Shown one piece after another: positions 18,981-28,863 of a DNA stretch of 37,719 nt. Each line of letters opens with the position of its first letter. Positions within the stretch are counted from its first letter, which is position 1. The DNA lies in the IMG/VR virus record IMGVR_UViG_3300007609_000046, positions 1-37,719 of that record; one strand, written 5' to 3'. The notes under the pieces were generated by a model. The model made no database searches. It was not told the DNA's origin and was given only the letters and a program-made list of their open reading frames with translations. The position numbers and the translations under genes are program-made. This DNA is from a virus.

Positions 18981-21725
18981 ATGAGTGTTCAATCAAGCTG
19001 GATTAATAATGTATATAGGTCGGAAACTCTTCCTCCTATGCACGTGTCCAAGAAAATAAAAGAGTCTAAGAAATGGCAAAAATCTGTTTTGGACTCTTTT
19101 GAAAACTTGGGCGTAAAACAATTAAGGGAAAACTTAGATTTCTACGACTACTACAGAATGGTAGAGAATGAGATATCCTATCAAGAGTTTTCAGAGGTGG
19201 CACCTCAAATGGATAAACTGGAGGACTTACTAGATGGAGTAGGTATACCCTCTTTCATAAAACATTACGATATAATGGGTCTTATTATAAGGGCCATTGT
19301 AGGTAAGTACATAGATTTACAGAATAAGTTTCACGTAACAGACACAGGGGAAGTTGCTGAAAACGAGTTTTTACGGTTCAGAAATGATGAGATAAATAAG
19401 GTCATCACAAAAGTAATAGACAACCGTGTAAAACTTGGGTTAGCTGAGAGGGGTATTGACCCCAACAACCAACAATTCCAATCAGAAGAAGAGCAGAGAG
19501 CTTTCATACAACAACTAGAGGAGGAGAAAAGAAAGCTTATACCACAAGATTTAGACAGGGACGTAAAGACAACTTTTAAGTCTAAAGGTCGTGTATGGGG
19601 AGAATCCACTATCGAAAGAGATAGGGAGATGTTTAACATGGAGTACCTCAAAAAAGAGGAGCTAAAAGACAAGCTTATATCAGGAAGGTATTTCAGAGAA
19701 TACATAATAAAAGGAGATTCTTACAAGCCAGTAAGATGGTCACCCAAAAACACTTTTTTCTCTAAAGAGACCGGTTCTCATTTACCTCAAAAAGGTGAGT
19801 ATGTAGGACGTGTTCATGTAATGACACCTGCTGAGGTAGAAGAAAAATACGGTCATGAGATGGATACCAAGACAGTTAGAAATCTACTTGGGGGAAATGA
19901 CAAGTGGAAAAGTTTTGCAGAGCAAGGTCAATACACTGGAAATATTGAATCTGCATTAAGATCTAATTTCCTAAAGACTCAAAGGGTACCATTCTCCAAC
20001 TTTTATGACTATAACTTCTACCTAGGTCTTCAAGATGAAACTGGTTTACCTATGGGAGAGTATACCGATGCAAAGACAGGAGAAACTAGAGACAGTTACC
20101 TATCTAGGATGCATGGGGATAGTCACGGTAGGTATGTAAACCAAGCCAGGATACTTAGAGACGACTTTATTCCTAGAGAAGACTTGTGCCAAGTAACAGA
20201 AGTTTATTTCAGGGCTTATGACCTTATTGGGTACTTAACTTACGAGAATGACTTTGGAGCAGAAGTTACAGAAATTGTAACCGAGGACATATTAGATGAG
20301 TTTATAAAGGACAGGGGTATCAAGGCTACACTAAAGCAAAGTAGGGTAGAGGCAGTAGAAAACTTTGAGATGAATACTATCAAGTGGGTTTACAGGCCAT
20401 ATTCTTATGAAGGGGTAAAAATAAACTCACCTAACATAAAAGAGTCAATCTACCTATACTGTAGGAAAACAGAGTTTCAAATAAGAGGGGACAATGATTT
20501 TGAAAGCTTGTTGCCAGTTGGCGGTTATATAGGAAAATCTTTCGCTAAAAGAATAGCACCTTACCAAGGTTCATTTAACTTATGTATGAACCAGATAACC
20601 TCAATGTTAGAAAAGGAAATAGGTATGTTCTTCTTGTTTGACGTTAATTTAATACCGTCAGAATATCAAAATTATGGAGATGTTACTGACGCACTAGTTA
20701 ATGTTAGGAATTTAGCTAAAGACATTGGTATAATGCCTACTGCTACATCCGGAGACGCACAGAAAGACAGCACTCATTTTAATCAATTCTCAGTTCACGA
20801 CATAAGTTATTCTAAACAAATACAGAGTCGTATGCAACTTGCAGAGTATTATCAAGGTAAAGCGTATGAAGCTGTTGGTATAACCAGGCAAATGCTAGCT
20901 GAACCAACAAAGTACGAAACTGCCAAAGGTGTTAAGACTACACAAGAAGCATCTTTTGCACAAATATCAGAGATATACGAAGACTTTGAGATAGGCAATA
21001 AAGGCGTACTAGAGTTACATTTAGCTATTTCTCAGTTCTGTCAGACTGCTGGAAAAGACCAATCACTGATGTATACAAAAAGTGACTCAAGCATTGAGTT
21101 TTTGAGATTATCTGACCCAGAACTTCCATTTAGGAGACTAGGTCTTATACCAGCAGCTAATTCTAAGAAGAGGAAAGAACTAGAAGAGTTTAAGGCTTAC
21201 TTGATGCAAACTAACACTCTTGGTGCAGATACACTTGAGGTTGCTAGGTTAATCTCATCTGATGTGATGTCTGAAGCGTTAGAGATAGCAAGGATAGAAA
21301 GAGAGAAACGTGAAGAGCGTGAAGAACTTGCTCACAAAAGGCAGATGGAGGCTCAACAGCAACAAGCTTCTATAGAGCAGGAGAAAAAGTCTCAAGAATA
21401 CCAGATGCAAGAGGAGTCCAAAGAAAGAGACAGACAGGCCAGAAAAGATATTGAATATATCAAGGCGGCAGGTATTGCGTCAGGAGATGAAACATCTGAC
21501 AGTGCATACAAGGAGTTAGCTAAGATAAGGGAGGAGTCAAGAAAAGAAAAGAGTTTGAACAATCAATATGAGAAGGATGCTAAGACTTTTAATCTAAAGG
21601 AAAAAGAACATGAGCAGAACAGAAAGCAGAGGGAAGAAGAACTAAAACTCAAAGCCGAGGAATTGAAGCTCAAAAATAAACAGATTGAGGCTCAGATATA
21701 CACGTCTCAAATAAACAAGAACTGA
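18981..21725 (+). CDS. Portal protein
   Basis: A 914-aa protein directly after the terminase module, at the usual portal position and size for crAss-like and related large podovirus-type phages. The central part is a mixed alpha/beta domain with WVYRPYSYEGVKINSPNIKE and YQGSFNLCMNQITSMLEKEI, consistent with the portal stem/clip region. The C-terminal ~170 residues form a long Gln/Glu/Lys-rich coiled coil (REEREELAHKRQMEAQQQQ), as in the extended barrel of such portals. It would form the dodecameric DNA entry ring. Named by position, size and general pattern. Confidence 0.68.
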   Translation: MSVQSSWINNVYRSETLPPMHVSKKIKESKKWQKSVLDSFENLGVKQLRENLDFYDYYRMVENEISYQEFSEVAPQMDKLEDLLDGVGIPSFIKHYDIMGLIIRAIVGKYIDLQNKFHVTDTGEVAENEFLRFRNDEINKVITKVIDNRVKLGLAERGIDPNNQQFQSEEEQRAFIQQLEEEKRKLIPQDLDRDVKTTFKSKGRVWGESTIERDREMFNMEYLKKEELKDKLISGRYFREYIIKGDSYKPVRWSPKNTFFSKETGSHLPQKGEYVGRVHVMTPAEVEEKYGHEMDTKTVRNLLGGNDKWKSFAEQGQYTGNIESALRSNFLKTQRVPFSNFYDYNFYLGLQDETGLPMGEYTDAKTGETRDSYLSRMHGDSHGRYVNQARILRDDFIPREDLCQVTEVYFRAYDLIGYLTYENDFGAEVTEIVTEDILDEFIKDRGIKATLKQSRVEAVENFEMNTIKWVYRPYSYEGVKINSPNIKESIYLYCRKTEFQIRGDNDFESLLPVGGYIGKSFAKRIAPYQGSFNLCMNQITSMLEKEIGMFFLFDVNLIPSEYQNYGDVTDALVNVRNLAKDIGIMPTATSGDAQKDSTHFNQFSVHDISYSKQIQSRMQLAEYYQGKAYEAVGITRQMLAEPTKYETAKGVKTTQEASFAQISEIYEDFEIGNKGVLELHLAISQFCQTAGKDQSLMYTKSDSSIEFLRLSDPELPFRRLGLIPAANSKKRKELEEFKAYLMQTNTLGADTLEVARLISSDVMSEALEIARIEREKREEREELAHKRQMEAQQQQASIEQEKKSQEYQMQEESKERDRQARKDIEYIKAAGIASGDETSDSAYKELAKIREESRKEKSLNNQYEKDAKTFNLKEKEHEQNRKQREEELKLKAEELKLKNKQIEAQIYTSQINKN

Positions 21726-21785
21726 TATTTTTAGGTTACAAATAAAAAAATATCTAGTCCTTAATAATTATATCAAAATAACCAA

Positions 21786-21817
21786 TTTGTAAAAATCAAT
21801 AATCTAAAATATATTTG
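21786..21817 (+). promoter_or_regulatory. Rightward promoter with its -7 element 2 nt from the ATG
   Basis: TTTG (21786-21789), 20 nt, TATATTTG (21810-21817), then CA and the ATG at 21820. Given the usual distance from TAnnTTTG to the start point, transcription should begin at or within the start codon, giving a leaderless message for the scaffold-like gene. Confidence 0.6.
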
Positions 21818-21819
21818 CA

Positions 21820-22998
21820 ATGGCGAAAGAAGAAAACGAATCGCAGATAATCTCATTGGAGTCTTTAATGGCAAATACGCCAATTGACGAAAAGGGAGAA
21901 GAAGAGCGTCTAAACGAAGACCTCGAAAAATCTTTGAAAAACGAAAAAGAGTCTACTGACCTAGTCGACCAATATCTTGAGGAGGAAGGAATTTCTACTG
22001 AAGAAGAGGTAGAAGAGGTAAAAGATGTAGAAACAGATGAACCTGTTGAAGAGGGTAATCAAGAAGAAGGTGAAGAAGAAACACCATCTCAGGAAGAACC
22101 CGAACCAAACAACTTCTATAAGGACACCGTAAAAGAACTTTTTGGGGAAGACCAAATGTTCATACAGGAAGACGAAGATGGTAATGAAGTTGAAGTATCT
22201 ATAGATGATTTAGATGTAGATGCTTCTACGTTCAAGCAACTTATCGAAAACAAGATAGATTCAGAAAAGGAAAAAGCTCTTGAGGGTAAAATATCATCTG
22301 AGGGAATATCCGATATCACAAAAGACCTTATAGAAATAGACAGGAATGGAGGTAGCATAAGAGATTTACTTGAGTACAAAGATGCTTACACTGACCCTTT
22401 AGACTCGATTGACTTGACTTCTGAACAAGGTCAGATAGCAGCAATAGAGTTGTACTTGAGAGGCAGGCAAGAGCCAGAAGACGAAATTTCTTTGAGGATA
22501 GATGCTTACAAGAAGAACGGTTTACTTGAAGAAAAAGCAAAACAGTTTGACAGTTCAATACGAGAGTCGGTAAAAGCTTTGACAGAGAAGAGAAAAGAAG
22601 AGGCACTTGAGCAAAAAAAGCAGAGAGAAGAGCTTTTCAAGAAGTATAGAAAAGACCTTGGGGAACAGATAAAGTCAAAGTTTGACATGAAAGAATCTGT
22701 CAGAAAGAGATTGGTAGATAATGCCACCAAGAAAGAAGAAGACGGAGAGTACAGAATTGACAAGTTATATAAGCAAGCAAGGAGCAATCCAGAAGATATG
22801 GCACTCCTATCGTTGTTTTTTGAGGACAGAGAGGAGTTCTTTAGGCAGACTACTTCAAAAGATTTAAACAAAAGACGACTTCAAGACCAAAAAGCTATAA
22901 GGATTGGAGCTAAATCCAATAATAAGTTTGAGGGAAGCAAGAAAGGAAAAGACCCTAAAAAGAGCAATGTAATCTCTTTTGAGGAATTAGGAATATGA
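21820..22998 (+). CDS. Scaffold-like acidic coiled-coil protein
   Basis: A 392-aa strongly acidic protein. Residues 1-100 are Glu-rich and probably disordered (EEEVEEVKDVETDEPVEEG), a central part contains short strands and helices, and residues 230-330 form Lys/Glu-rich coiled coils (SVKALTEKRKEEALEQKKQR). The C-terminus is basic (NKFEGSKKGKDPKKSN). Acidic helical proteins with a basic C-terminal tail, encoded between portal and major capsid, are usually capsid scaffolds. No protease motif is seen. It has its own promoter. Confidence 0.65.
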   Translation: MAKEENESQIISLESLMANTPIDEKGEEERLNEDLEKSLKNEKESTDLVDQYLEEEGISTEEEVEEVKDVETDEPVEEGNQEEGEEETPSQEEPEPNNFYKDTVKELFGEDQMFIQEDEDGNEVEVSIDDLDVDASTFKQLIENKIDSEKEKALEGKISSEGISDITKDLIEIDRNGGSIRDLLEYKDAYTDPLDSIDLTSEQGQIAAIELYLRGRQEPEDEISLRIDAYKKNGLLEEKAKQFDSSIRESVKALTEKRKEEALEQKKQREELFKKYRKDLGEQIKSKFDMKESVRKRLVDNATKKEEDGEYRIDKLYKQARSNPEDMALLSLFFEDREEFFRQTTSKDLNKRRLQDQKAIRIGAKSNNKFEGSKKGKDPKKSNVISFEELGI

Positions 22999-23025
22999 AA
23001 TTAAACTTTAACTAAAAACAGAACA

Positions 23026-24729
23026 ATGCCACAAAATGAATTTGACATTAGGCAGTCGATTAATTCTGATTCAGTAATCGGTTTCACGTCCGCAAAGGCG
23101 ATGAAAACTGCTGGATGGATGGATTCAAACAAAGTACATGCCTACTTAACAGACGGGAAGGATTCTCACAAGAAACACCTTGGTCTAATCAACTTATTTA
23201 ATACTACTCACAATGTTGAAGTTCCTTTTATGAGGGATTTATTCTCAGATGCAGCAGTATTAGAAGTAGAGGAAGGACAAACTGTAACTTATGATCTGCC
23301 TGTAAACAGGAAAGAATCTAAGTGCTACACAGCAGAGGACATGTCTTCTTACACGGATTTTCCGGGTATAGATGGAAACGTGTTCAAGATTGTATTATCT
23401 CACGAGTTTACTAAAGGAGATATTTTAACTTACGACCCACAGTTCGGAGAAAACCTTATGGTATCTGAAGAGCATGAAGTGGAGAGAGTAGGAGATAACT
23501 TCTTGCACTATGTGACACTTAATACCAACGATAAGACTAAGTACTTCCCGAAGGAAAAACTTATGCCGGGTATTCAGTATATGAAGATAGGCAATGCTTT
23601 AGCTGAGTACAGTACTGCATTCTCTGGAATCAATATGATAAAGAACCCTACTGGGTCAATCACTAATGAGTTTATTCTTGGTTCTCCTAGGGGTGTTCAG
23701 ACTTTCTATACAGCCAAAGCTGCTAAAATGCAATCCCCAGGATTGAAGCAATTCTCAGCAGACATGATGGACTCTGCACAGGAAAAACTGGACGCATTAG
23801 GCGGTAAGGACAAAGGAATGTTCTTTATGGCTAAGAAGTCAGCAGATGGTAAAGGTATCAACAAAGATACCATGAAGATAGGTTTCACATTAGAGTACTT
23901 AGCTCTTATGGAACTTACAATGATGGAAGCACACTCACTTCTTTTCGCTAGGGCTGCAACAGTTCAAACTTCTAACGGAGTTAAGCGTATAAATGAAGGT
24001 GTTTGGCATCAAATGAGGAGAGGTAAGTTAATTAAGTACTCTAGGCCTGGAGGAATTACACTTAACCACATCCACGAAGCTGCGTCTTATATTTATAAGA
24101 ACAGTAGGATGACTCCTTCTAAACGCATTATTAAGTTTAAGGCAGGATGGTTCGCATATCAAAATGTTTTACAGTTGTTCAGAGAAGAAGCTGTTAATCA
24201 GTTGAACTCTCTTCCAGCAGGTATGTTGGGTAACGATAACCAGTTTGACGGTCCGTTGCTTACAGGTTCTCTTGATAACTTGAAGATGCAAGCCGTGATG
24301 ATTAAAGGGGTTACTTTCCCTGGTATCGGTATGGTTGAAGTAGAGCATGATGAGTCATTAGACTACATGCCACTTGCAGACAGGTTCAGTGCAGGAATGT
24401 TCGGAGAAGGTAAAGCTTGGACATCACACTCTTTAGTTATGTGGGATGTTACAGATAGCAAGTACTCTAACGTAAACGATAAAGTGAATAATGCTTCTCT
24501 TATCGAAGGAGGTAACGAATCAAAGAACATCTACTATGTTAAGCCTAGCGAAGGACAACTTACCTACGGTTATGCTCAAGGACGTATGCCTGATTCAGGG
24601 CAGTACGAGAATGTACAGTCTACATTGAAAGTTATGGGACGTGAGTTTTGGGCTACATCTCAATCTGGAGCACTAGTTTTAGATACCACTAGATTTGTCA
24701 CTATCGAGCTAGATAGGGAGCGAAACTAA
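23026..24729 (+). CDS. Major capsid protein candidate
   Basis: A 567-aa protein after the scaffold-like gene, followed by a strong terminator, as expected for the most highly expressed structural gene. It has a mixed alpha/beta composition with many Gly/Met/Phe residues, an N-terminal arm (SINSDSVIGFTSAKAMKTAG) and domains compatible with an HK97-like fold (VPFMRDLFSDAAVLEVEEG, DYMPLADRFSAGMFGEGKAW). The size is close to the ~500 aa of crAss-like capsid proteins. No signal or membrane segment. The phage GroES-like protein could assist its folding. Confidence 0.72.
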   Translation: MPQNEFDIRQSINSDSVIGFTSAKAMKTAGWMDSNKVHAYLTDGKDSHKKHLGLINLFNTTHNVEVPFMRDLFSDAAVLEVEEGQTVTYDLPVNRKESKCYTAEDMSSYTDFPGIDGNVFKIVLSHEFTKGDILTYDPQFGENLMVSEEHEVERVGDNFLHYVTLNTNDKTKYFPKEKLMPGIQYMKIGNALAEYSTAFSGINMIKNPTGSITNEFILGSPRGVQTFYTAKAAKMQSPGLKQFSADMMDSAQEKLDALGGKDKGMFFMAKKSADGKGINKDTMKIGFTLEYLALMELTMMEAHSLLFARAATVQTSNGVKRINEGVWHQMRRGKLIKYSRPGGITLNHIHEAASYIYKNSRMTPSKRIIKFKAGWFAYQNVLQLFREEAVNQLNSLPAGMLGNDNQFDGPLLTGSLDNLKMQAVMIKGVTFPGIGMVEVEHDESLDYMPLADRFSAGMFGEGKAWTSHSLVMWDVTDSKYSNVNDKVNNASLIEGGNESKNIYYVKPSEGQLTYGYAQGRMPDSGQYENVQSTLKVMGREFWATSQSGALVLDTTRFVTIELDRERN

Positions 24730-24740
24730 ATCATAAAGTA

Positions 24741-24777
24741 TAGGGAGGGGTTTGATAACACCTCTCCCTTATTACTA
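24741..24777 (+). terminator. Rho-independent terminator after the capsid gene
   Basis: AGGGAGGGGT and ACACCTCTCCCT form a GC-rich stem with a 6-nt loop, followed by TTATTACTATTTTT. Confidence 0.72.
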
Positions 24778-24790
24778 TTTTTGTTATCAA

Positions 24791-24822
24791 TTTTTAAAGT
24801 TCTCTTTTTTAGCTTATTTTTG
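24791..24822 (+). promoter_or_regulatory. Rightward promoter ahead of the 24838 gene
   Basis: TATTTTTG (24815-24822) matches TAnnTTTG; a weak TTTT lies 20 nt upstream. The ATG is at 24838. The preceding GTTATCAATTT also occurs before the promoter at 28864-28895. Confidence 0.5.
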
Positions 24823-24837
24823 TGTAAAATAACCAAC

Positions 24838-25812
24838 ATGAAAGAGAAAAAATTATTGTTTGAAGTAGATGGTTTTAAGGTCTACGATAACACAAACTAC
24901 ACCGTTAGAGATAAGATTGACTATGATGCGCCATCAGGTTATGTAGAGAGAGGCGTATCAAGATTACCTTCTGACGGAGTTGGAGACACATTTACTTGTG
25001 GCTTTTCATCAATAGATGAGATGAGCAGTGAAGGAGTTTGGAATACTGGTTTCTACCCAAGCTCAAAGTGTTACAACAACATACAGTCTGATAAAGCTAT
25101 AGCCAGTTTGGTTAAATTAGCTGTTGAGAATGTAAAGAAGCCATACCAAAAACGTCTAGGATTACCTGACGACACTAAGTTATCTCAAGAGGGAAGTAAT
25201 ACTTATTGGGACAACAAGACATTCAAAGTGTATTCCGGGCAAGTAATGAACACACGTAAGATAGAGGACAGGGTAAACCTATACTTCGCACTTCTTACCG
25301 GACATCTTACACCAGAAGAGCATAAAGGAAACTCATCTTATTCTAAGTCAACTTATATCGTAATTGATATAGATAAAGGCATAAAGAGGAAAGATGAGAA
25401 AGCACGTGATAAGTTTGAAGCCATTTATTCCTTTATGGACATGGTGAAAACAGATAAGAAAAGGGTTATCTCAGTTTTAGATTACATAGGTCTATCAATG
25501 TCAGATACAGCAGAAGTGTCAACCATGATGTCCATGTTTGAGGAGTTTATAGAAAAAGACGAGTCTAAGTTAAAACTTTATAACTCTACTATGGATGAAA
25601 CTGATACACCTAAAGGCAGAGAGAAAATAGAAATTTACACAAAACTAAAATCTAGGTTCCCTACAAAAGGAGTTTCAAAGTCAGCAAATGGAGTTTACTT
25701 CTTTAATGGAGAGGAGATAGGGGGAGACCTTAAAACAGCCGCTGCTAACATATCATCTCAGAAACACTTCAGTGATATTAAGAAAGAGCTTCTAATAGGT
25801 GACCAGGATTAA
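24838..25812 (+). CDS. Virion-associated protein, unknown, 324 aa
   Basis: The ATG at 24838 (MKEKKLLFEVDGFKVYDN) is chosen because it follows a promoter; a TTG at 24781 would start inside it. The N-terminal part is beta-rich and the middle contains helices (RKDEKARDKFEAIYSFMDMV, TMMSMFEEFIEKDESKLKLY). It lies between the capsid and the connector-type gene, so a head-completion, decoration or cargo role is likely. I do not recognise a family. Confidence 0.6.
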   Translation: MKEKKLLFEVDGFKVYDNTNYTVRDKIDYDAPSGYVERGVSRLPSDGVGDTFTCGFSSIDEMSSEGVWNTGFYPSSKCYNNIQSDKAIASLVKLAVENVKKPYQKRLGLPDDTKLSQEGSNTYWDNKTFKVYSGQVMNTRKIEDRVNLYFALLTGHLTPEEHKGNSSYSKSTYIVIDIDKGIKRKDEKARDKFEAIYSFMDMVKTDKKRVISVLDYIGLSMSDTAEVSTMMSMFEEFIEKDESKLKLYNSTMDETDTPKGREKIEIYTKLKSRFPTKGVSKSANGVYFFNGEEIGGDLKTAAANISSQKHFSDIKKELLIGDQD

Positions 25813-25822
25813 ATAATAAGAT

Positions 25823-26500
25823 GTGGACATAAAAGATGCTTACCTAACATTCCTAAACCTAGTAAACAGGAATGCTACCAATAACAATGTGAACGTAGAC
25901 AAAGCTAGGTTCATAATGTTGTTCAGGGACGTCGAGCTTCGTTTCTATGACTTTGTGCTTAAAAACAGGCATAACGACACGATAAGATTAGTTAGGCATC
26001 TTTTAGTTCCACGTAAAGAGTTGAAAAAGTTTTCGTCAGAAGATTCCTACAACACTTACCAATTACCAGAAGACTACTTTGATATATCTAGTCTACATGT
26101 ACTAGCTAGTAGCGGTTCATGCAAAGACAACCTAAAAACAGAGGAGGTTAAGACGGAGAACTTAGAAGACGTCTTATATGACTGGAACACAAAACCAAGC
26201 TTTGATTTTCGAGAGACACTTTATCACTTATCTGACAAGGATAGGGTTACAGTGTATAAAGATGATTTCACAATAGACAATGTAAGTATTACTTACTACA
26301 GAGAACCGGTTCAAGTTTCCATCTCTGGATACACAAAATCAGATGGGTCAGAATCAACTCAAGATATAGACCCAGAGTGGGACGAAAAAACCACTTATAA
26401 AATACTGTTAGCTATGGCAAAAGAGTTCTCAGCTATGAACTCGGACCCAAACAACTACCAGTTGAGTAAAGATTCTTTATTTGAGAGTCTTCAACAGTAA
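25823..26500 (+). CDS. Head-tail connector-like protein
   Basis: A 225-aa protein with a GTG start at 25823 (an ATG at 25821 leads straight to a stop). The N-terminus is helical (VDKARFIMLFRDVELRFYDF), followed by strands ending in VSITYYREPVQVSISG and a C-terminal helix (DEKTTYKILLAMAKEFSAMN). This helix, strand, helix layout and the place after the capsid genes are typical of head-tail adaptor (ring) proteins. The assignment is by pattern and position. Confidence 0.52.
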   Translation: MDIKDAYLTFLNLVNRNATNNNVNVDKARFIMLFRDVELRFYDFVLKNRHNDTIRLVRHLLVPRKELKKFSSEDSYNTYQLPEDYFDISSLHVLASSGSCKDNLKTEEVKTENLEDVLYDWNTKPSFDFRETLYHLSDKDRVTVYKDDFTIDNVSITYYREPVQVSISGYTKSDGSESTQDIDPEWDEKTTYKILLAMAKEFSAMNSDPNNYQLSKDSLFESLQQ

Positions 26501-26538
26501 CAATCAAGTAAATATAACAATCAAATAACAATTTAACA

Positions 26539-28791
26539 ATGGGAGCAAACAGAGCGTTTGATAGGCCATTTATGGTCATGGGCGGTTCAGTAAGGACGTC
26601 CGGAGGTTCAAATCTATTGGTTAAAGGTCAGTTAGCGTTAATAAACAATAAGACAACCACTAAAGATGGTGTAGGTATTGTTTCAACCACTGCTGGAGCA
26701 CCTAAAGACCAAAAACTTTTCGAACTTCGAACTGGTATCAAAGAGATTGATACTAATAGGTCAAGAAATAACTTTAGCGAGTCAACTAAGCCATTCTCTT
26801 TGAATGAAGTAGTTGGGTTAAAGGTTTCAGCACCTTCTATTACAGAACAAAAAGTAGACGAGTTAATTATCGGATATGATGGTTTTGATGATTCAAGGGC
26901 TTTCAGTTTTAAGCCAGAAGATTCTTACTTCAGAGTTACAGTTGAGTTAACAGGTGGTCTTTTAGATTATCGTGGTGGAGGAATGTGCACAGAACTAGTT
27001 TCAGTTAACATTCAGGTTCCAAATTGCGATATTTTTGAAAACTGTGAGACTTGCGACGGATGTGAAAATTATGATTGCCGTGATATCGTAAACGAAGCTA
27101 TTGAAACACTTCGAAGACGTCAGCTTACAGGTGGTATTAAAGTAGAGGAAGTAGTTGATATTACTCCTGTTTACTCTTGTACTACTCAGACAGGAGATAC
27201 GCCATACGATTTCTATAAGTTAGAAGTATGTGATACTGGTACAGATGAAGCTCTTGCAGCAGTTGGTGCTCAGTATGACTTTAAAGTAGAACGTGTTGAC
27301 CGTAAAGGTGCGACATCAGTTTACCAAGTACTTTTACCTCAATCAGCAGGTGCACCATCAGACTATGACCAAACAATTGGTTCAGTTATTAAAGGGTGTT
27401 CAGATTGTCCTGCGGGATACTCAGAAGAAGTCGGTGGTTACTTGTACGCATTTACAATAGAAGATGATGGTACGGACTTAAGTGCTGTATTTACGGCTCT
27501 TCCAAATTACGTTGCCAACTCTATCGTGAAGTCTGGTAATGATAATGGAGTAGGTTATTACACTGCTATTTATTCGCAACCTCTTACATCAGCAAATATA
27601 TCAGCTTTATTGGCTGGGGCTGTTCCTAGAAACACTGCTACAGTAGCGTTAATTGGAGATGTAGAGTCTATTTGTAGTAATGGTACAGTTACATCTACTA
27701 GTTGGGTGAAAGGTGAAACATGTAGTGCAACAGCACATACATACACTATTGTACTTCCTGACAATGAGTGCGGACAAGACAGACTTGCTGAAATCAATGG
27801 TGCTTACACAGACTTGACAGTTGTGATAGCAGATTCAGAAAACTCTGAGTTAACAGCCACAGTTGATACTGGCTCTGGTACACAGACCTCAAATGTTGAT
27901 GTAAACGGTACTGACTACCAAATTGCATTTGACACTGATTTCACAACTACAGCATCAAACTTTGTTACTGCACATGCAGCAGCTATCTTAGCTGACTCAG
28001 GTATTACAGTTACATCTGATGGTGCTGATTTAGTATTTAATGGTTCAACTGCAATTGTAGACGCAATAACAATCACAGGTGATGTTGATTGGACAGCTGT
28101 ATCAGCAGTTCTTCCGGACAGGAAAGCTTGTCAGACTAAATACCAGACAACTGTACTTACTAACATCGTATGTGATGAGTGTGACGATGTATTCTTAGAT
28201 TACTTCAAGTCAGAAGCTCCAGAGAGCTATGATCTAAACGAGTGGGCTAAGGTTACAACTGAAGCTAAAGAGCCAGGATGTCTATGTGGTATCAAGTTCA
28301 AAGCTAAACCTTTTGTTTTATCAGGAGAAGAAGCTTTGAGAGATCAAATCGGATTTACTGAGACAAGTACACAAGTACGTGTTGCAGCTGATTACCCAGA
28401 AGAAGTTCGTGAGGGTATTGGTATCCTTCCAAAGTCTACCGCACCGGTTAAGCAACTTTCTAAGCAAGTTCACAGAACTCACTTAGGCGGTAACTTAAGA
28501 GACTTAGAGAACGAGGGACGTTCATACTTCCGTGACATTAGTCACCAGTACAACTACTTAGGTAGAATACTTACTGGAACTACTTCAAACATTGAAGACC
28601 AGTTCAAACAGTATGTACACTATACTCTTCAAGTTCGTCACAACTCTTTGACACAAGGATTTGCGTCAGAGACACCTGAGAATATAAACTACGATGTGTT
28701 TGTAGAATTAGGTAAACACAAAGACGTAGAGAACTTACTAAATGACATCGCTGCTAATGCAGGTGTCAGTACAGTATCTGCTACGGCATAA
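26539..28791 (+). CDS. Large Cys-rich structural protein with inserted module
   Basis: A 750-aa beta-rich virion protein. A Cys cluster (NCDIFENCETCDGCENYDC, about 162-180) and scattered CxxC pairs (CSDC, CDEC, CLC) are unusual for a phage tail protein. Residues about 430-530 (VNGTDYQIAFDTDF, FVTAHAAAILADSGITVTSD) form a repeat-like module also seen inserted in other phage structural proteins. The C-terminus has a conserved-looking FRDISHQYNYLGRIL segment. It is followed by a strong terminator. A tail tube, sheath or abundant head/tail protein is likely; the exact role is unknown. Confidence 0.6.
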   Translation: MGANRAFDRPFMVMGGSVRTSGGSNLLVKGQLALINNKTTTKDGVGIVSTTAGAPKDQKLFELRTGIKEIDTNRSRNNFSESTKPFSLNEVVGLKVSAPSITEQKVDELIIGYDGFDDSRAFSFKPEDSYFRVTVELTGGLLDYRGGGMCTELVSVNIQVPNCDIFENCETCDGCENYDCRDIVNEAIETLRRRQLTGGIKVEEVVDITPVYSCTTQTGDTPYDFYKLEVCDTGTDEALAAVGAQYDFKVERVDRKGATSVYQVLLPQSAGAPSDYDQTIGSVIKGCSDCPAGYSEEVGGYLYAFTIEDDGTDLSAVFTALPNYVANSIVKSGNDNGVGYYTAIYSQPLTSANISALLAGAVPRNTATVALIGDVESICSNGTVTSTSWVKGETCSATAHTYTIVLPDNECGQDRLAEINGAYTDLTVVIADSENSELTATVDTGSGTQTSNVDVNGTDYQIAFDTDFTTTASNFVTAHAAAILADSGITVTSDGADLVFNGSTAIVDAITITGDVDWTAVSAVLPDRKACQTKYQTTVLTNIVCDECDDVFLDYFKSEAPESYDLNEWAKVTTEAKEPGCLCGIKFKAKPFVLSGEEALRDQIGFTETSTQVRVAADYPEEVREGIGILPKSTAPVKQLSKQVHRTHLGGNLRDLENEGRSYFRDISHQYNYLGRILTGTTSNIEDQFKQYVHYTLQVRHNSLTQGFASETPENINYDVFVELGKHKDVENLLNDIAANAGVSTVSATA

Positions 28792-28812
28792 ACGACTTAA
28801 TTAAAAGTTGAT

Positions 28813-28846
28813 GGTGGGGTTCCGAAAGGTTCCCCACTTTTTAATT
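28813..28846 (+). terminator. Rho-independent terminator
   Basis: GTGGGG and CCCCAC enclose a TTCC/GGTT inner part and a GAAA loop, followed by TTTTTAATTT. It ends transcription of the large Cys-rich structural gene. Confidence 0.78.
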
Positions 28847-28863
28847 TCTGAAAAAGTTATCAA

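Noticed and set aside
19331-19705. Leftward 124-aa open frame inside the portal gene
   Set aside because: It is a Ser/Leu-rich antisense shadow of a highly charged coiled-coil region.
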